Shown here one piece after another: positions 6,972 through 7,078 of a DNA stretch of 7,078 bases. Below the pieces are notes generated by a model, which ran no database searches, was not told where the DNA came from, and saw only the letters and a list, made by a program, of their open reading frames with translations. The first letter of the stretch is position 1. Every line of letters starts with the position of its first letter. The stretch comes from an uncultured Slackia sp. Lineage in GTDB: Bacteria; Actinomycetota; Coriobacteriia; Coriobacteriales; Eggerthellaceae. Where the stretch lies: the NCBI GenBank assembly GCA_900553655.1, contig USEQ01000063.1, positions 1 through 7,078 of the forward strand, given 5' to 3'. Made by a program: the position numbers and the translations under genes.

Positions 6972-7025
6972 ACTTTAGGAAGCCGTTATCAAACGCACGT
7001 CAAGGGGGAGTCAGATCGAAGTAAA
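6972..7025 (-). promoter_or_regulatory. Likely Pho-box array and promoter of the pst operon
   Basis: Read on the minus strand, five hexamers follow each other with exactly 5 nt between them (11-bp period): TTTACT (7020-7025), CTGACT (7009-7014), TTGACG (6998-7003), TTGATA (6987-6992) and TTCCTA (6976-6981). The middle ones resemble the TT-N-AC/TA direct repeats bound by PhoP/PhoB-type regulators, which recognise 11-bp-spaced repeats. A possible -10 element, TAAAGT (6972-6977), follows the array; at 17-nt spacing no good -35 exists, as expected for an activator-dependent promoter. A start near 6965 would leave a leader of about 50 nt before pstS. The array is seen directly; its function is inferred. 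Confidence 0.55.
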
Positions 7026-7039
7026 GTTCGGTCTATAAC

Positions 7040-7064
7040 AAAAAAAGGAGCCGAAGCTCCTTTT
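7040..7064 (-). terminator. Intrinsic terminator of the upstream (off-window) gene
   Basis: The minus strand reads AAAAGGAGC, TTCG, GCTCCTTTTTTT: a GC-rich stem closed by the very stable cUUCGg tetraloop, extended by A-T pairs and ending in seven T residues. It lies upstream of the Pho-box array, so it ends transcription from a gene beyond the right edge and separates it from the pst promoter. On the plus strand the same hairpin is followed by only four T residues, and no plus-strand gene leads into it. Confidence 0.88.
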
Positions 7065-7078
7065 CGTTCGTTTTACGT

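Noticed and set aside
1..7078. Mobile elements, CRISPR arrays, tRNA or rRNA genes
   Set aside because: No transposase or integrase, no regular spacer-repeat pattern and no tRNA or rRNA-like sequence was seen; the window is filled by one housekeeping operon and xpt.

Overview
The window is one contiguous minus-strand stretch of a moderately GC-rich bacterial genome. It holds a complete high-affinity phosphate uptake and phosphate-sensing operon, with the start of a purine-salvage gene behind it. Codon usage, the Gram-positive style of the proteins (lipoprotein PstS, PhoR-type kinase with a large extracytoplasmic domain) and the compact GTG/ATG starts suggest a Gram-positive anaerobe. My best guess is an actinobacterium of the Coriobacteriia (Eggerthella/Slackia relatives), but that rests on recall of protein style, not on a search.

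Layout in the direction of transcription (right to left): a UUCG-loop intrinsic terminator at 7040-7064 closes whatever lies upstream. A regulatory region follows, with five hexamers in exact 11-bp phase (6976-7025) that look like a Pho-box array. Then come pstS (6025-6915), pstC (5161-6012), pstA (4307-5161), pstB (3481-4293), phoU (2823-3479), an OmpR/PhoB-family response regulator (2068-2826) and a PhoR-like histidine kinase (602-2065). Gaps between these genes run from a 4-nt overlap to 13 nt, so they are almost certainly one transcript. A hairpin at 556-590 may end it. A 194-bp spacer then leads to xpt (xanthine phosphoribosyltransferase), which runs off the left edge at base 1.

How the genes work together: PstS captures phosphate outside the membrane, PstC and PstA form the channel, and PstB powers it with ATP. 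PhoU is expected to link transporter state to the kinase. The kinase and regulator presumably control the promoter ahead of pstS, which makes the operon self-regulating. No intergenic stretch exceeds 300 bases.

The most unusual observation is in PstS. The two halves of the phosphate-binding protein are in swapped order: the segment that is normally C-terminal (SREDGSGTR motif onward) comes directly after the lipoprotein signal, and the normally N-terminal segment (GSSSVTP motif to the DWSDV motif) forms the C-terminus. This looks like a clean circular permutation. The other genes look ordinary, apart from a long charged linker in the response regulator and a missing ribosome-binding site at pstC.
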